The position numbers were made by a program, and so were the translations under genes. Of a stretch of 64,000 nt of DNA, positions 18,262 to 25,552 are shown piece by piece. Where the stretch lies: positions 1 to 64,000 of the forward strand of contig JAFQSY010000001.1 in NCBI GenBank assembly GCA_017409265.1, written 5' to 3'. Below the pieces are notes generated by a model that was not told the DNA's origin, searched no databases, and was given only the letters and a program-made list of their open reading frames with translations. Position 1 is the first letter of the stretch, and every line of letters starts with the position of its first letter. The stretch comes from Clostridia bacterium. Lineage in GTDB: Bacteria; Bacillota; Clostridia; Oscillospirales; Acutalibacteraceae.

Positions 18262-18909
18262 TTAAACATTAAATTCATTCCACGGAAATTCTTCGAAATC
18301 GGGCTTTGCCGAAAAAGAAAGGTTTTCTCCGTTTTTAGGATGTGTAAATTCAAGCGTGTGTGCGAAAAGCGCAAGCTTTCCGCTGCCGCCGCCGTATCTG
18401 CCGTCGCCGACAAGAGGCATTTTTCTGCTCGCAAACTGAACTCTTATCTGGTGAGTTCTGCCTGTATGAAGCAGAATGTCGAGAAGTGAAAGACCGCGGT
18501 TTTCACCGATAACGGAATATTCAAGCGATGCATCGCGCACGCCCTTACGCATGCGGCTTACAACATATGTTTTGTTTTTTTGCTTGTCCCTGAAAAGCAA
18601 ATCCTTAAGAACTCCGCTTTTTTCCGAGGGACAGCCCTGAATGACGGAATAATAGCGTTTTTTTATTTTATTTTGCTCTGCCTGCTTTGAAAGCGCAGCC
18701 GCCGCAAAAGAAGTTTTTGCATAAACCATGATTCCCGATGTTTCTCGGTCAAGTCTGTGAACAGGGTATGTGGTTGCTTTTTCGCCGTTTTCTTCAAAAT
18801 GAGCGTTCAGCAGTGCAATCATGTCGCTTCCGCCGTCGCTGCTCTGGCTTATTATTCCCGCAGGCTTTATGCAAACGGCGATATGGTTATCCTCAAACAA
18901 TATTTCCAT
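18262..18909 (-). CDS. RluA-family RNA pseudouridine synthase
   Basis: 215 residues from ATG 18907-18909; a TTG two codons earlier is the alternative. The catalytic motif is HRLDRETSG with the essential Asp. It is followed by KRYYSVIQG, the GRTHQIRVQ segment and VGDGRYGGG, all typical of RluA-type enzymes. No S4 domain is present, so this is a short member. It isomerises uridines in rRNA or tRNA; the exact site cannot be told. The start overlaps the end of the TetR gene by 17 bases, so translation is probably coupled. Confidence 0.92.
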   Translation of the reverse strand: MEILFEDNHIAVCIKPAGIISQSSDGGSDMIALLNAHFEENGEKATTYPVHRLDRETSGIMVYAKTSFAAAALSKQAEQNKIKKRYYSVIQGCPSEKSGVLKDLLFRDKQKNKTYVVSRMRKGVRDASLEYSVIGENRGLSLLDILLHTGRTHQIRVQFASRKMPLVGDGRYGGGSGKLALFAHTLEFTHPKNGENLSFSAKPDFEEFPWNEFNV

Positions 18910-19480
18910 TTTCAATTCTGTTTTCCACTCTTTTTTCGCTTCTCTTGAGAGATTCTTTGATGTTGCCCGAAATCAGCCAGAGCTGGCTGCCGAGATGAAG
19001 CGGGTCCTCACGCATTCCCGTTCTGAACCACTCGGAAATAATGCCGAGAAAAGCGTATTCATAAAAAGATGCAATAAAATTAATGTCATCTTCGGGAATG
19101 TTCATACCCTCTGCGCTGACCTGCACAAAGTCAACGATGATGTGCTTGCAGGCTTTATACATATAGTTTTCAAAATAATCGTAGCTGCGTGACGAGCAGA
19201 TGTTTTTGATTATTCTTTTGTGGCTGTAAGCAATGTTTGCGATTTCTCCGAATGCAAGAAGCCAGGGAGAACCGTTTCTGTGAGCATCGACAAGGAGCTT
19301 GAGCTCCTTTGCAAAAATTTCTTCCAAGAGGTCGTAAATATCGCTGTAATAATAATAAAAAGTGTTACGGTTGATGCCGCAGGTTTCAACTATATCCTTA
19401 ACCGTGATTTTATCAAACGGCTTTTTCTCGAGCAGTTCAATAAAAGTGTCAAAGATAAGCTTTTTCTTATCGCTTTGCAT
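18893..19480 (-). CDS. TetR-family transcriptional regulator
   Basis: 195 residues with an N-terminal helix-turn-helix (KITVKDIVETCGINRNTFYYYYSDIYDLLEEI), very typical of TetR proteins. The C-terminal ligand domain has the pattern of the clostridial DhaS-like group (FYEYAFLGIISEWFRTGM). GGAGGT lies 7 bases before the ATG. It heads a minus-strand unit with rluA-like and the 50-residue gene. Its target is unknown; autoregulation is usual. Confidence 0.9.
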   Translation of the reverse strand: MQSDKKKLIFDTFIELLEKKPFDKITVKDIVETCGINRNTFYYYYSDIYDLLEEIFAKELKLLVDAHRNGSPWLLAFGEIANIAYSHKRIIKNICSSRSYDYFENYMYKACKHIIVDFVQVSAEGMNIPEDDINFIASFYEYAFLGIISEWFRTGMREDPLHLGSQLWLISGNIKESLKRSEKRVENRIENGNIV

Positions 19481-19604
19481 ACTTTTTACCTCCGTTAATT
19501 TCCCCTTTTATATAATAAGTGTCGAAAATAATCAAAATTGTTGCACGGAGATTATAACATATCGGAAAAATTTTTACAATACCCCATATTTTGTAACGTC
19601 TGCA

Positions 19605-19634
19605 ACAAAAAACGGATGCCGCAAAGCATCCGTT
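19605..19634 (-). terminator. Intrinsic terminator of the DUF4830 gene
   Basis: On the minus strand AACGGATGC pairs with GCATCCGTT around a short loop and is followed by a run of six T. It lies 14 bases past the DUF4830 stop codon. Confidence 0.85.
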
Positions 19635-19647
19635 AAAACTAAAAATA

Positions 19648-20187
19648 TTAATTTTCTGTTGTTTCGGGCTCTGACACAATTGCGCTGACGGGTGCCGCCG
19701 TCGTCTGCGGAACAGACGGAAAATCAAATCCGTGAAGGAATCCGCCCGTGTCAAGCGAACAGACATCTCCGCCGATGACTTTGCCTTCAAAAATAAGCAG
19801 GTTTGCCTGAACACCGTCTTGATTTTCAAGTCCCGGGTAGTTCAGCACGGCATATGTCCACCGTTTTGCCCGCATTCCCTTATAGGGTTCAAGGTCAAGT
19901 CCCTGCGCCTTGTTCATCTCGGCATATTCAAGATAGCCCGCATTAAAATCCTGCGGAATGATAACTTCGCTGATTTCAACGGGGTCATCGGATATCTTCC
20001 AGCCGAACTGCGAAAGAAATGCCGCTCTTTCCGCCGCATTTTCTGCTTTATAGCTGATTGCCGAATCGTTTGCGGCAGGCTCTTTTCCCTTGCCCATGAC
20101 CATTGCAATTGCAATTATTATTGCCGCAAGAGCAAGGATAAGCGCCGCGATTTTTGCCTTTGAGGTTTTAACCGAATATACAAACAT
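19648..20187 (-). CDS. DUF4830-type membrane-anchored protein
   Basis: 179 residues from ATG 20185-20187, preceded by GGCGGTGAG; a TTG seven codons earlier lacks a ribosome site. One N-terminal transmembrane helix (about residues 12-30) is followed by an extracytoplasmic domain. That domain has FLSQFGWKISDDPVE, VIIPQDFNAGYLEY and GYDLEPYKG-like segments, a pattern I associate with DUF4830 of Oscillospiraceae. The C-terminus is a low-complexity Thr/Pro/Glu tail. Function unknown. Confidence 0.75.
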   Translation of the reverse strand: MFVYSVKTSKAKIAALILALAAIIIAIAMVMGKGKEPAANDSAISYKAENAAERAAFLSQFGWKISDDPVEISEVIIPQDFNAGYLEYAEMNKAQGLDLEPYKGMRAKRWTYAVLNYPGLENQDGVQANLLIFEGKVIGGDVCSLDTGGFLHGFDFPSVPQTTAAPVSAIVSEPETTEN

Positions 20188-20232
20188 AAACTCACCGCCT
20201 GAAATCAATGTATGTTCAGACGGTGAAATTTA

Positions 20233-20691
20233 TTACAGCTTCATTTTCAGAAGCATTATTCCGTTCGGAGTTATGTCAATTGCACCGTATTCGCCGTTCA
20301 TTATGCTGCCGGGATTCATAACATAGAGCCCGTCAATATATTCCGTCACGCTTTGATGAGTGTGACCGTATAATGCAATGTGGGCACCCATGCGCTGTGC
20401 TTTGTTAATGAGAACACCGTTTCCGTGCTTGACCAATTCCGAATGACCGTGGGTGCAGAAAATCTTTTTGTCCGAAGCGGTGACAAACTCGTTATCGGGC
20501 AGCATGGAATAAAAATCGCAGTTTCCGCATACCTGAACGGTTCTGCGCCCTGCAATTTCCTCGTCAAGCGCCGTAAAATCCCGTTCGCCGTCGCCGAGAT
20601 ATATTATCATGTCCGCTTCGGGGTGATTCATGATTGCCGTTCTCATTTTGTATGTTGCGCCGTGCGAATCCGAAAAAACAAGAATCCTCAA
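20233..20691 (-). CDS. YfcE/MJ0936-type metallophosphodiesterase
   Basis: 152 residues with the full motif set: FSDSHG, YLGDGERD, VCGNCDF, CTHGH and YGHTH, then the NPGS end typical of the YfcE/YsnB group. The start is TTG at 20689-20691, placed 5 bases after GGAGGGG. No ATG lies before the metal-binding DSH at residues 8-10, so the TTG start is well supported. It acts on phosphodiesters in the cytoplasm. It is divergent from the small-protein operon beginning at 20761. Confidence 0.9.
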   Translation of the reverse strand: MRILVFSDSHGATYKMRTAIMNHPEADMIIYLGDGERDFTALDEEIAGRRTVQVCGNCDFYSMLPDNEFVTASDKKIFCTHGHSELVKHGNGVLINKAQRMGAHIALYGHTHQSVTEYIDGLYVMNPGSIMNGEYGAIDITPNGIMLLKMKL

Positions 20692-20760
20692 ATGAGCCCC
20701 TCCGTTCTACCGTGAGTTATTTCAACATATCTATTATAGAAGAAAAAGGCGGTGTTTGCA

Positions 20761-20979
20761 ATGAGTAAAGACAATTTTTCAATCGAAGAGATGCTCCGTC
20801 TTGCAAAGGCGGCAAATGCAAAAAAGCCCGAGGATTTGCTCGGTGCGGTGCAAAGCAAAGTGCCGAACGATAAAATTAATGAAATAAAAAGAATCCTCGG
20901 AGATAAAAAAGCGCTTGAGGATATTTTAAACAGCGAGCAGGCACAGAGGCTCATGCGGCAGTTCAGAAACGGAAAATAA
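20761..20979 (+). CDS. Small helical protein of unknown function (72 aa)
   Basis: 72 residues starting MSKDNFSIEEMLRLAKAANA; a GTG three codons earlier is also in frame, but AGGCGG is better spaced for the ATG. It is highly charged, with no signal or membrane segment, and predicted entirely helical. It ends in a basic RQFRNGK tail. I do not recognise it. It is the first of three tightly packed small genes, so the products may work together. Confidence 0.7.
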   Translation: MSKDNFSIEEMLRLAKAANAKKPEDLLGAVQSKVPNDKINEIKRILGDKKALEDILNSEQAQRLMRQFRNGK

Positions 20980-20997
20980 ATTTTGCGGGTGGAGCTC

Positions 20998-21354
20998 ATG
21001 GACAGCATAAACGATATTTTATCAAGTCTTTCCGATGAGGATATGGAAAATCTGAGAGCGGCGGCAGAAAATCTTTTTTCGCAGGATAACGGACCGAAGG
21101 AGCAATCTTGCGGTCCGGATTTTTCCGTGCCCGATTTTTCGGATTTGCTCGGCAATGCACAGATGATAGCGAAGCTCGGTTCGATAATGGGTGCGATGAA
21201 CAAAAAAGACGACCGCACTCATCTTATCGAAGCCTTAAAGCCCCTTTTGAGCGAAAAACGCAGAAGAAAGGCAGATGAAGCCATGCAGATGATGAAGCTT
21301 TTTGAGCTTTTGCCGATGATAACGCAGATTATGGGAAACGGTGACGGAAAATGA
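20998..21354 (+). CDS. Small helical protein of unknown function (118 aa)
   Basis: 118 residues from ATG 20998, preceded by GGTGGAG; a TTG start five codons upstream lacks a site. The N-terminal acidic part has LSSLSDEDMENLRAAAENLF. A Pro/Ser/Asp linker follows, then a helical C-terminus rich in Met and Leu with a central basic patch (LSEKRRRKADEAMQMMKLF). No catalytic motif is visible. It starts 18 bases after the preceding stop, and its own stop overlaps the next start (ATGA). Confidence 0.7.
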   Translation: MDSINDILSSLSDEDMENLRAAAENLFSQDNGPKEQSCGPDFSVPDFSDLLGNAQMIAKLGSIMGAMNKKDDRTHLIEALKPLLSEKRRRKADEAMQMMKLFELLPMITQIMGNGDGK

Positions 21355-21521
21355 ACGAAAATCTTTTAAGACTTATTCTTCCTGTGAAAAAAGCAGAATA
21401 CAGGTTTTCTCAAGGCAGAGCAGATTCAGACAGGGAGATAATCCTGCCGATAGTTATATTGCTTATGGCTGAAAAATGCGATTTTTTTCTTATATTTTCT
21501 TTGCTTTATATACTTATGTAA
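21351..21521 (+). CDS. Small hydrophobic protein of unknown function (56 aa)
   Basis: An open frame of 56 codons whose ATG overlaps the previous stop as ATGA, the classic sign of translational coupling. It begins MNENLLRLILPVKKAEYRFS. A charged middle is followed by two hydrophobic stretches (EIILPIVILLMAE and FFLIFSLLYILM), so it may be a small hairpin-like membrane protein. It is too short to assign by sequence. The start overlap and the promoter that follows mark it as the end of the three-gene unit. Confidence 0.6.
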   Translation: MNENLLRLILPVKKAEYRFSQGRADSDREIILPIVILLMAEKCDFFLIFSLLYILM

Positions 21522-21529
21522 ACTGTATC

Positions 21530-21558
21530 TTGCAAAAAACGTAAAGATATTGTAAAAT
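21530..21558 (+). promoter_or_regulatory. Promoter for the TSCPD-domain gene
   Basis: TTGCAA (21530-21535), a 17-base spacer and TAAAAT (21553-21558). It lies 31 bases upstream of the ATG at 21589. Confidence 0.55.
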
Positions 21559-21588
21559 AATAAAAAACAAAAGACAGGAGTGAACCGC

Positions 21589-21840
21589 ATGGTTTATAAA
21601 TACAAGACGAGCGGCACATGCTCTCGCTCGATTGATTTTGAAATCGACGGCGATGTTGTAAAAAACGTGCGATTTGAGGGCGGCTGCAACGGCAACCTCA
21701 AGGGAATCGCTGCTTTGGTTGAAGGCATGAAAGTTAATGACGTTATCGAAAGGGTAGAGGGAATCCGCTGCGGCTTCAAGAGCACCTCATGCCCCGACCA
21801 GCTTGCAAAGGCATTGAGAAAGGTTGTTGAAAATGGATAA
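21589..21840 (+). CDS. TSCPD-domain protein (TIGR03905 family)
   Basis: 83 residues from ATG 21589 with AGGAG 8 bases upstream. The family pattern is clear: YKTSGTCSRSIDFEID, then FEGGCNGNLKGI and finally the eponymous TSCPD near the C-terminus (KSTSCPDQLAKAL). Conserved cysteines at GTC, GGC, IRC and SCP could bind metal. The same domain occurs at the C-terminus of some B12-dependent ribonucleotide reductases; the stand-alone role is unknown. It overlaps the next gene by 8 bases. Confidence 0.88.
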   Translation: MVYKYKTSGTCSRSIDFEIDGDVVKNVRFEGGCNGNLKGIAALVEGMKVNDVIERVEGIRCGFKSTSCPDQLAKALRKVVENG

Positions 21841-22273
21841 GAAAAATATGAAGCTGACGTTCTACGTTGTCTGCGGACTTCTTCTCGGAGCTCCCTACAT
21901 ATGGCGTCTTATAAAAATTGTTCCCGAAATCTTTGAAAAGTTGCCCAACGCAAAGGAAATTCTTTCCGCATCGGGTTATGCAATTCTCGTTATCGCATCA
22001 ATCGTCATTGCTTTCAAACTCGGCGAAGCTCTCTGGTTGCGCATAGTCAGCATTTATTCATCGGTCGGACTTGCCGTCTGTATAATAACAATGATGACAA
22101 GGGCTCTCGGCGCATCGGAAATTTTTGAAGTTCTCTATGAGCTTGTCTGTGCTCCTTTCTTCGGTGTTGAATCCCCCATGGCGGTAACCGTGCTTATGCT
22201 TGTGCTTTCAATAACGGCTTATGTTTTTCTCAACAAGATGCCCGCAAAGCCCAAAACAGGCAGCGAAAGTTAA
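21833..22273 (+). CDS. Integral membrane protein of unknown function (four TM)
   Basis: 146 residues from ATG 21833, inside the end of the TSCPD gene. About four transmembrane helices can be seen: FYVVCGLLLGAPY, ASGYAILVIASIVIAF, IVSIYSSVGLAVCIIT and VTVLMLVLSITAYVFL. A short polar C-terminus follows. No family was recognised. Overlap with the TSCPD gene implies co-expression. Confidence 0.7.
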   Translation: MDKKNMKLTFYVVCGLLLGAPYIWRLIKIVPEIFEKLPNAKEILSASGYAILVIASIVIAFKLGEALWLRIVSIYSSVGLAVCIITMMTRALGASEIFEVLYELVCAPFFGVESPMAVTVLMLVLSITAYVFLNKMPAKPKTGSES

Positions 22274-22300
22274 AATAATGTTAAGCAGATAATTTTATGC

Positions 22301-22329
22301 TTGCATTTACGGCAGTTTTATACTATAAT
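22301..22329 (+). promoter_or_regulatory. Promoter of the Ala/Thr-rich lipoprotein gene
   Basis: TTGCAT (22301-22306), 17 bases, perfect TATAAT (22324-22329). It gives a 5' leader of about 80 bases before the ATG at 22416. Confidence 0.7.
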
Positions 22330-22342
22330 TGTTTCATACGCG

Positions 22343-22375
22343 AATATGACAGGGTTCGAGTAAATCCGTCATATT
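22343..22375 (+). promoter_or_regulatory. Stem-loop in the 5' leader of the lipoprotein mRNA
   Basis: AATATGAC (22343-22350) pairs perfectly with GTCATATT (22368-22375) around a 17-base loop, and GG/CC can extend the stem inside. It sits a few bases from the transcript start, where such stems often stabilise abundant mRNAs. No T run follows, so it is not a terminator. Confidence 0.45.
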
Positions 22376-22415
22376 GAAATTTTAAAAAACACAGACATTT
22401 TAGGAGGAAAAAACC

Positions 22416-23333
22416 ATGGCAAAGAAAATTCTTGCAATTCTTCTTGCACTCTCACTTGTATTTGCTTTCGCAGCATGCGGCGGCAAAGGCGATGATGTAA
22501 CAACAACCGCTCCCATTGAAACAACAGAAGATCCGTTTGCAGCTGGTGACGAAACAGATGCTCCTGCAACAGAAGCTACTGTTGCTGATGAAACTGCTGC
22601 TGCAACAGAGGCTGCATCAGATGCTGCTGAAGAAACAACCGCTGCTGATACAAGCGACGTTTCGGTTGAAGAAACAACAGAAGCTGCAAATGCAATGCCC
22701 GAAGGCAAGGCTGCAATCGTTGAATATTACAACACTGCAATCAACAATGCAAAGAAAAACTCAAAGAGCATTCATTCAAACTACATGAAGCATGCAGTTG
22801 CAGGCGAAATCACAGGTATCCCCAGCGCTCTTGATTCAATTGGTCAGAGCCTTATCAAGGATAACATGGGCGAAGACGACAGCAAGAAGAACGTTACATG
22901 GACTTCAGCTGCTGACAAGAACGCATATTTCCCCGTTGAAGGCGAAACATATGCAAGCAAGCTCACAGCTGCTGACGTTAAGGATGCAAAGATCGTTGAG
23001 AAAGACGGCAAATGGATTATCAGAATCACAACAGTTGCTGACCCCCGTTCAGAAGGTTATTCACACAGCAACGGCCATGCTCCCAAGGCATTCAACGCAG
23101 TTCTTCCCGGTATCATTGACGGTTATATCCCCGGTATCGTTAAGAGCATGTTCAGCGTTGGCACAGTTGCAACCGGCTATCCCTCAAGCACAGTTCAGGT
23201 TACCGTTGACCCCGCAACAGGCAATGTAACTCATGCTAACTATATGCTTTACTGGACTCTTTACATTCCCCTTAGCGGAACAGACGTTGTTCTTCCCTTC
23301 TCAACAGAGAACGATTATAACATCAACTGGTAA
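22416..23333 (+). CDS. Abundant-type secreted lipoprotein with Thr/Ala/Glu linker, unknown function
   Basis: 305 residues. Signal and lipobox are clear (LVFAFAAC, Cys at about residue 21). A linker of roughly 70 residues rich in Thr, Glu and Ala follows, then a globular C-terminal domain with 'IVEYYNTAINNAKKN' and a beta-rich end (TVQVTVDPATGNVTHA). AGGAGG, a consensus promoter, a leader stem and a restricted codon choice (GCA, CTT, GTT, AAC) suggest high expression. The domain was not recognised. It is a single gene with a strong terminator. Confidence 0.8.
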   Translation: MAKKILAILLALSLVFAFAACGGKGDDVTTTAPIETTEDPFAAGDETDAPATEATVADETAAATEAASDAAEETTAADTSDVSVEETTEAANAMPEGKAAIVEYYNTAINNAKKNSKSIHSNYMKHAVAGEITGIPSALDSIGQSLIKDNMGEDDSKKNVTWTSAADKNAYFPVEGETYASKLTAADVKDAKIVEKDGKWIIRITTVADPRSEGYSHSNGHAPKAFNAVLPGIIDGYIPGIVKSMFSVGTVATGYPSSTVQVTVDPATGNVTHANYMLYWTLYIPLSGTDVVLPFSTENDYNINW

Positions 23334-23342
23334 TTAATATTA

Positions 23343-23371
23343 AATGGTGACCGTTTTTTGCGGTCACCATT
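23343..23371 (+). terminator. Terminator of the lipoprotein gene
   Basis: AATGGTGACCG pairs with CGGTCACCATT (11 bp) around a T-rich loop. The following T run is weak (ATTG), so efficiency is uncertain. Confidence 0.7.
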
Positions 23372-23413
23372 ATTGCGTTGTTAAAAATTTATTATAATAA
23401 AAGGTGATTTACT

Positions 23414-23986
23414 ATGAAAAAGGAAGTTCTTGTTGAAACTTCAGCACGCCACGTTCACGTAAGCCGTGCAGATCTCGACGTTCTTTTCGGCGAGGGTTAT
23501 GAACTCACACACAAAAAAGACCTTTCACAGCCCGGTCAGTTTGCCTGCGAAGAAAGAGTAGCCGTTGTCGGCGAAAAGGGTAGCTTCCCCGCTGTTTCAA
23601 TCCTCGGTCCCATCCGCCCCGCAACTCAGGTTGAGCTTTCACTCACAGATGCACGCAGCATCGGTGTTGCAGCTCCCGTAAGAGAGAGCGGCGATATCGC
23701 AAGCACGGGCGCATGTAAGCTCGTAGGCCCCAAGGGTGAAGTTACAATTGACTGCGGTGTTATCTCTGCAAAAAGACATATCCATGCTACTCCCGCAGAT
23801 GCCGAAAAGTACGGCCTTGAGGATAAGCAGACTGTTTGCGTTAAGGTTGAGTCAGACGGCAGAAGCCTTATCTTTGATGATGTTGTTGTCAGAGTTAACC
23901 CCAATTTCGCACTTGCAATGCACATTGATACAGACGAATCAAATGCAGCAGGCGCAAAGCCCGGCATGATGGGTGAAATTCTTTAA
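23414..23986 (+). CDS. pduL: Phosphate propanoyltransferase (PduL-type phosphotransacylase)
   Basis: 190 residues with the two zinc-binding beta-barrel halves of PduL: ETSARHVHVSRADL at the N-terminus and ISAKRHIHATPADA in the second half, each giving metal-binding histidines. The N-terminus lacks a microcompartment targeting helix, and no shell genes are nearby. It therefore probably serves as a general acetyl/propionyl-CoA phosphotransacylase in fermentative metabolism. It is a single gene with its own terminator. Confidence 0.92.
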   Translation: MKKEVLVETSARHVHVSRADLDVLFGEGYELTHKKDLSQPGQFACEERVAVVGEKGSFPAVSILGPIRPATQVELSLTDARSIGVAAPVRESGDIASTGACKLVGPKGEVTIDCGVISAKRHIHATPADAEKYGLEDKQTVCVKVESDGRSLIFDDVVVRVNPNFALAMHIDTDESNAAGAKPGMMGEIL

Positions 23987-24000
23987 TTTACATGTTTTTT

Positions 24001-24029
24001 AACGGACAGCTTCGGCTGTCCGTTTTTTT
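24001..24029 (+). terminator. Terminator of pduL
   Basis: ACGGACAGC-TTCG-GCTGTCCGT, a 9-bp stem capped by a stable TTCG tetraloop, followed by seven T. Confidence 0.93.
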
Positions 24030-24053
24030 GAATGATTTGTGCTGACACACGAT

Positions 24054-24130
24054 GTTAAGTGAAGAGTAAAAAACGAAGAGAGAAGAGTTTTGGATAGGCT
24101 CCGCCTATGACCGAGTATATAATTATTATC
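24054..24130 (+). repeat. Partial copy of a MITE-like interspersed repeat
   Basis: This stretch has GTGAAGAG-type short repeats followed by the palindrome ATAGGC-TCC-GCCTAT (24094-24108) and GACCGA. The 23-base core matches the core of the element at 49519-49633 at all but one position. This copy has the left arm and core but I cannot see the right inverted arm, so it looks truncated. With the AT-rich stretch after it, it fills the gap between pduL and rpe. Confidence 0.65.
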
Positions 24131-24183
24131 AGCTTTTACGTTTATATATATTATTAATTATATATAAACTTATATCTAAATTA

Positions 24184-24212
24184 TTGACCTTGATATTTAA
24201 AAATGGTATAAT
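24184..24212 (+). promoter_or_regulatory. Promoter of rpe
   Basis: TTGACC (24184-24189), 17 bases, TATAAT (24207-24212), followed by GGGGAGG and the ATG at 24242. Confidence 0.78.
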
Positions 24213-24241
24213 AATATGAATTATTATGGGGAGGATTAACC

Positions 24242-24907
24242 ATGATTAAAATTTCTCCGTCGGTGCTTGCGAGCGACTTTTCTGCCCTCGGAGCAGAGAG
24301 CGCAAGAATGGAAAAATGCGGTGCGGATTATCTGCATCTTGACGTTATGGACGGCAGATTTGTGCCCAACATAACCTTCGGTGCTCCCGTTATCAAAAGC
24401 ATCCGAAGCAAAACAGACCTTATCTTCGACGTTCATCTTATGATAGATGAGCCGCTTAAATATATTGAAGACTTCAAAAAGGCAGGAGCGGATATCATAA
24501 CCTTCCATGCCGAAAGCTCATCGCCCGTCGGTGAAACGGTTAATAAAATCCTTGCTTGCGGCTGTAAAGCAGGAATAAGCATCAAACCGAATACTGCGGC
24601 AGAGGTTGTTTTTCCTTATCTTGATAAGCTTTCAATGGTGCTTGTCATGACTGTTGAGCCCGGCTTCGGCGGTCAGTCATTTATGCCTGAAACAATGGAA
24701 AAAATAAAGACCCTGCGCAGAGAAATTGAGCGCAGAGGCCTTGATACCGATATTCAGGTTGACGGCGGAATCAACGAAAAGACCGTTGAAACAGCCGCAT
24801 CGGCAGGTGCGAATGTTTTTGTTGCGGGAAGTGCGGTTTTCGGTGCAGAGGATGCATCGACGGCAATTGAAACTCTCCGCCGTCTTGCGCAGAATGCTAT
24901 GAATTAA
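24242..24907 (+). CDS. rpe: Ribulose-phosphate 3-epimerase
   Basis: 221 residues, a TIM barrel with the family motifs: ISPSVLASDF at the N-terminus, LHLDVMDGRFVPN (metal His/Asp), FDVHLMI, MTVEPGFGGQSF and IQVDGGIN. It interconverts ribulose 5-phosphate and xylulose 5-phosphate in the pentose phosphate pathway. The length is standard. Its 3' end overlaps the 3' end of the convergent MecA-like gene by 11 bases, and no terminator separates them. Confidence 0.96.
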   Translation: MIKISPSVLASDFSALGAESARMEKCGADYLHLDVMDGRFVPNITFGAPVIKSIRSKTDLIFDVHLMIDEPLKYIEDFKKAGADIITFHAESSSPVGETVNKILACGCKAGISIKPNTAAEVVFPYLDKLSMVLVMTVEPGFGGQSFMPETMEKIKTLRREIERRGLDTDIQVDGGINEKTVETAASAGANVFVAGSAVFGAEDASTAIETLRRLAQNAMN

Positions 24908-25460
24908 GCAGATTCTCAATTGCGGTCTCTGATGCAAGCAAGCGCCAATGCTCTTTGGTATGGTCGCAGGCGAGCTTGCCGCAGCTTTTAACCTTGCAAA
25001 ATTCGGAAAGGATGCCTTTCAGAATTTCCGAGGTACAGTTTAAAATAAGGCGGTATGTTCCGTCAGATTCAAAAAGGCTGCTTTGCGCGTCGCTTCCGAA
25101 ACGTTTGATTTCCTGCGCGGCTCTGAAAAGATTATCGAGGTTTTCAAAGTCGCAGATGATGTTTTCACTTTGCTTTTTAAGCAGATGCTTTTGTGGAAAC
25201 GGTTTTTTCTTTCCGTCAAGAATGGTGAAGCTCAGAATGCATCCGCCTTCGTTTTTCGGTGTTGCTTCAATAATCATTCTGCGTGAAGGGTCAAGCTCAC
25301 GTCCGAGGATTTTTCCAGCTTCGTCAAGCACGGTCCATATAACACGCCGTGTTTCGATAGTGGAATAATCCATATCTTCGTATGTAATATCAAGCTCAAG
25401 CATATCGTTTTTGCTTAAATCAACAATGATTTTGTCTTCGGCAGGTGAATTGATTTTCAT
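24897..25460 (-). CDS. MecA-family adaptor protein
   Basis: 187 residues. The N-terminal substrate-binding part reads KIIVDLSKNDMLELDITYEDMDY and the C-terminal part holds LFESDGTYRLIL and ends EHWRLLASETAIENLL; both follow the MecA plan. MecA adaptors bring substrates to ClpC for degradation. The linker is short. It is divergent from the Rnf-like operon and convergent with rpe. The substrate is unknown. The assignment is by overall pattern, because MecA proteins diverge strongly. Confidence 0.78.
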   Translation of the reverse strand: MKINSPAEDKIIVDLSKNDMLELDITYEDMDYSTIETRRVIWTVLDEAGKILGRELDPSRRMIIEATPKNEGGCILSFTILDGKKKPFPQKHLLKKQSENIICDFENLDNLFRAAQEIKRFGSDAQSSLFESDGTYRLILNCTSEILKGILSEFCKVKSCGKLACDHTKEHWRLLASETAIENLLNS

Positions 25461-25552
25461 GGTTTGCCTCCTTTGCGTTCATATTAATATAATATGTTCT
25501 TCGGACTCGGTATGCAATGCTTAAATATTGGGAATTTAAGAGGTGACAACTC

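Noticed and set aside
24131-24183. AT-rich tract with TATATATA as a possible origin or att site
   Set aside because: It has no DnaA boxes or flanking repeats and is better explained as the spacer between a repeat remnant and the rpe promoter.
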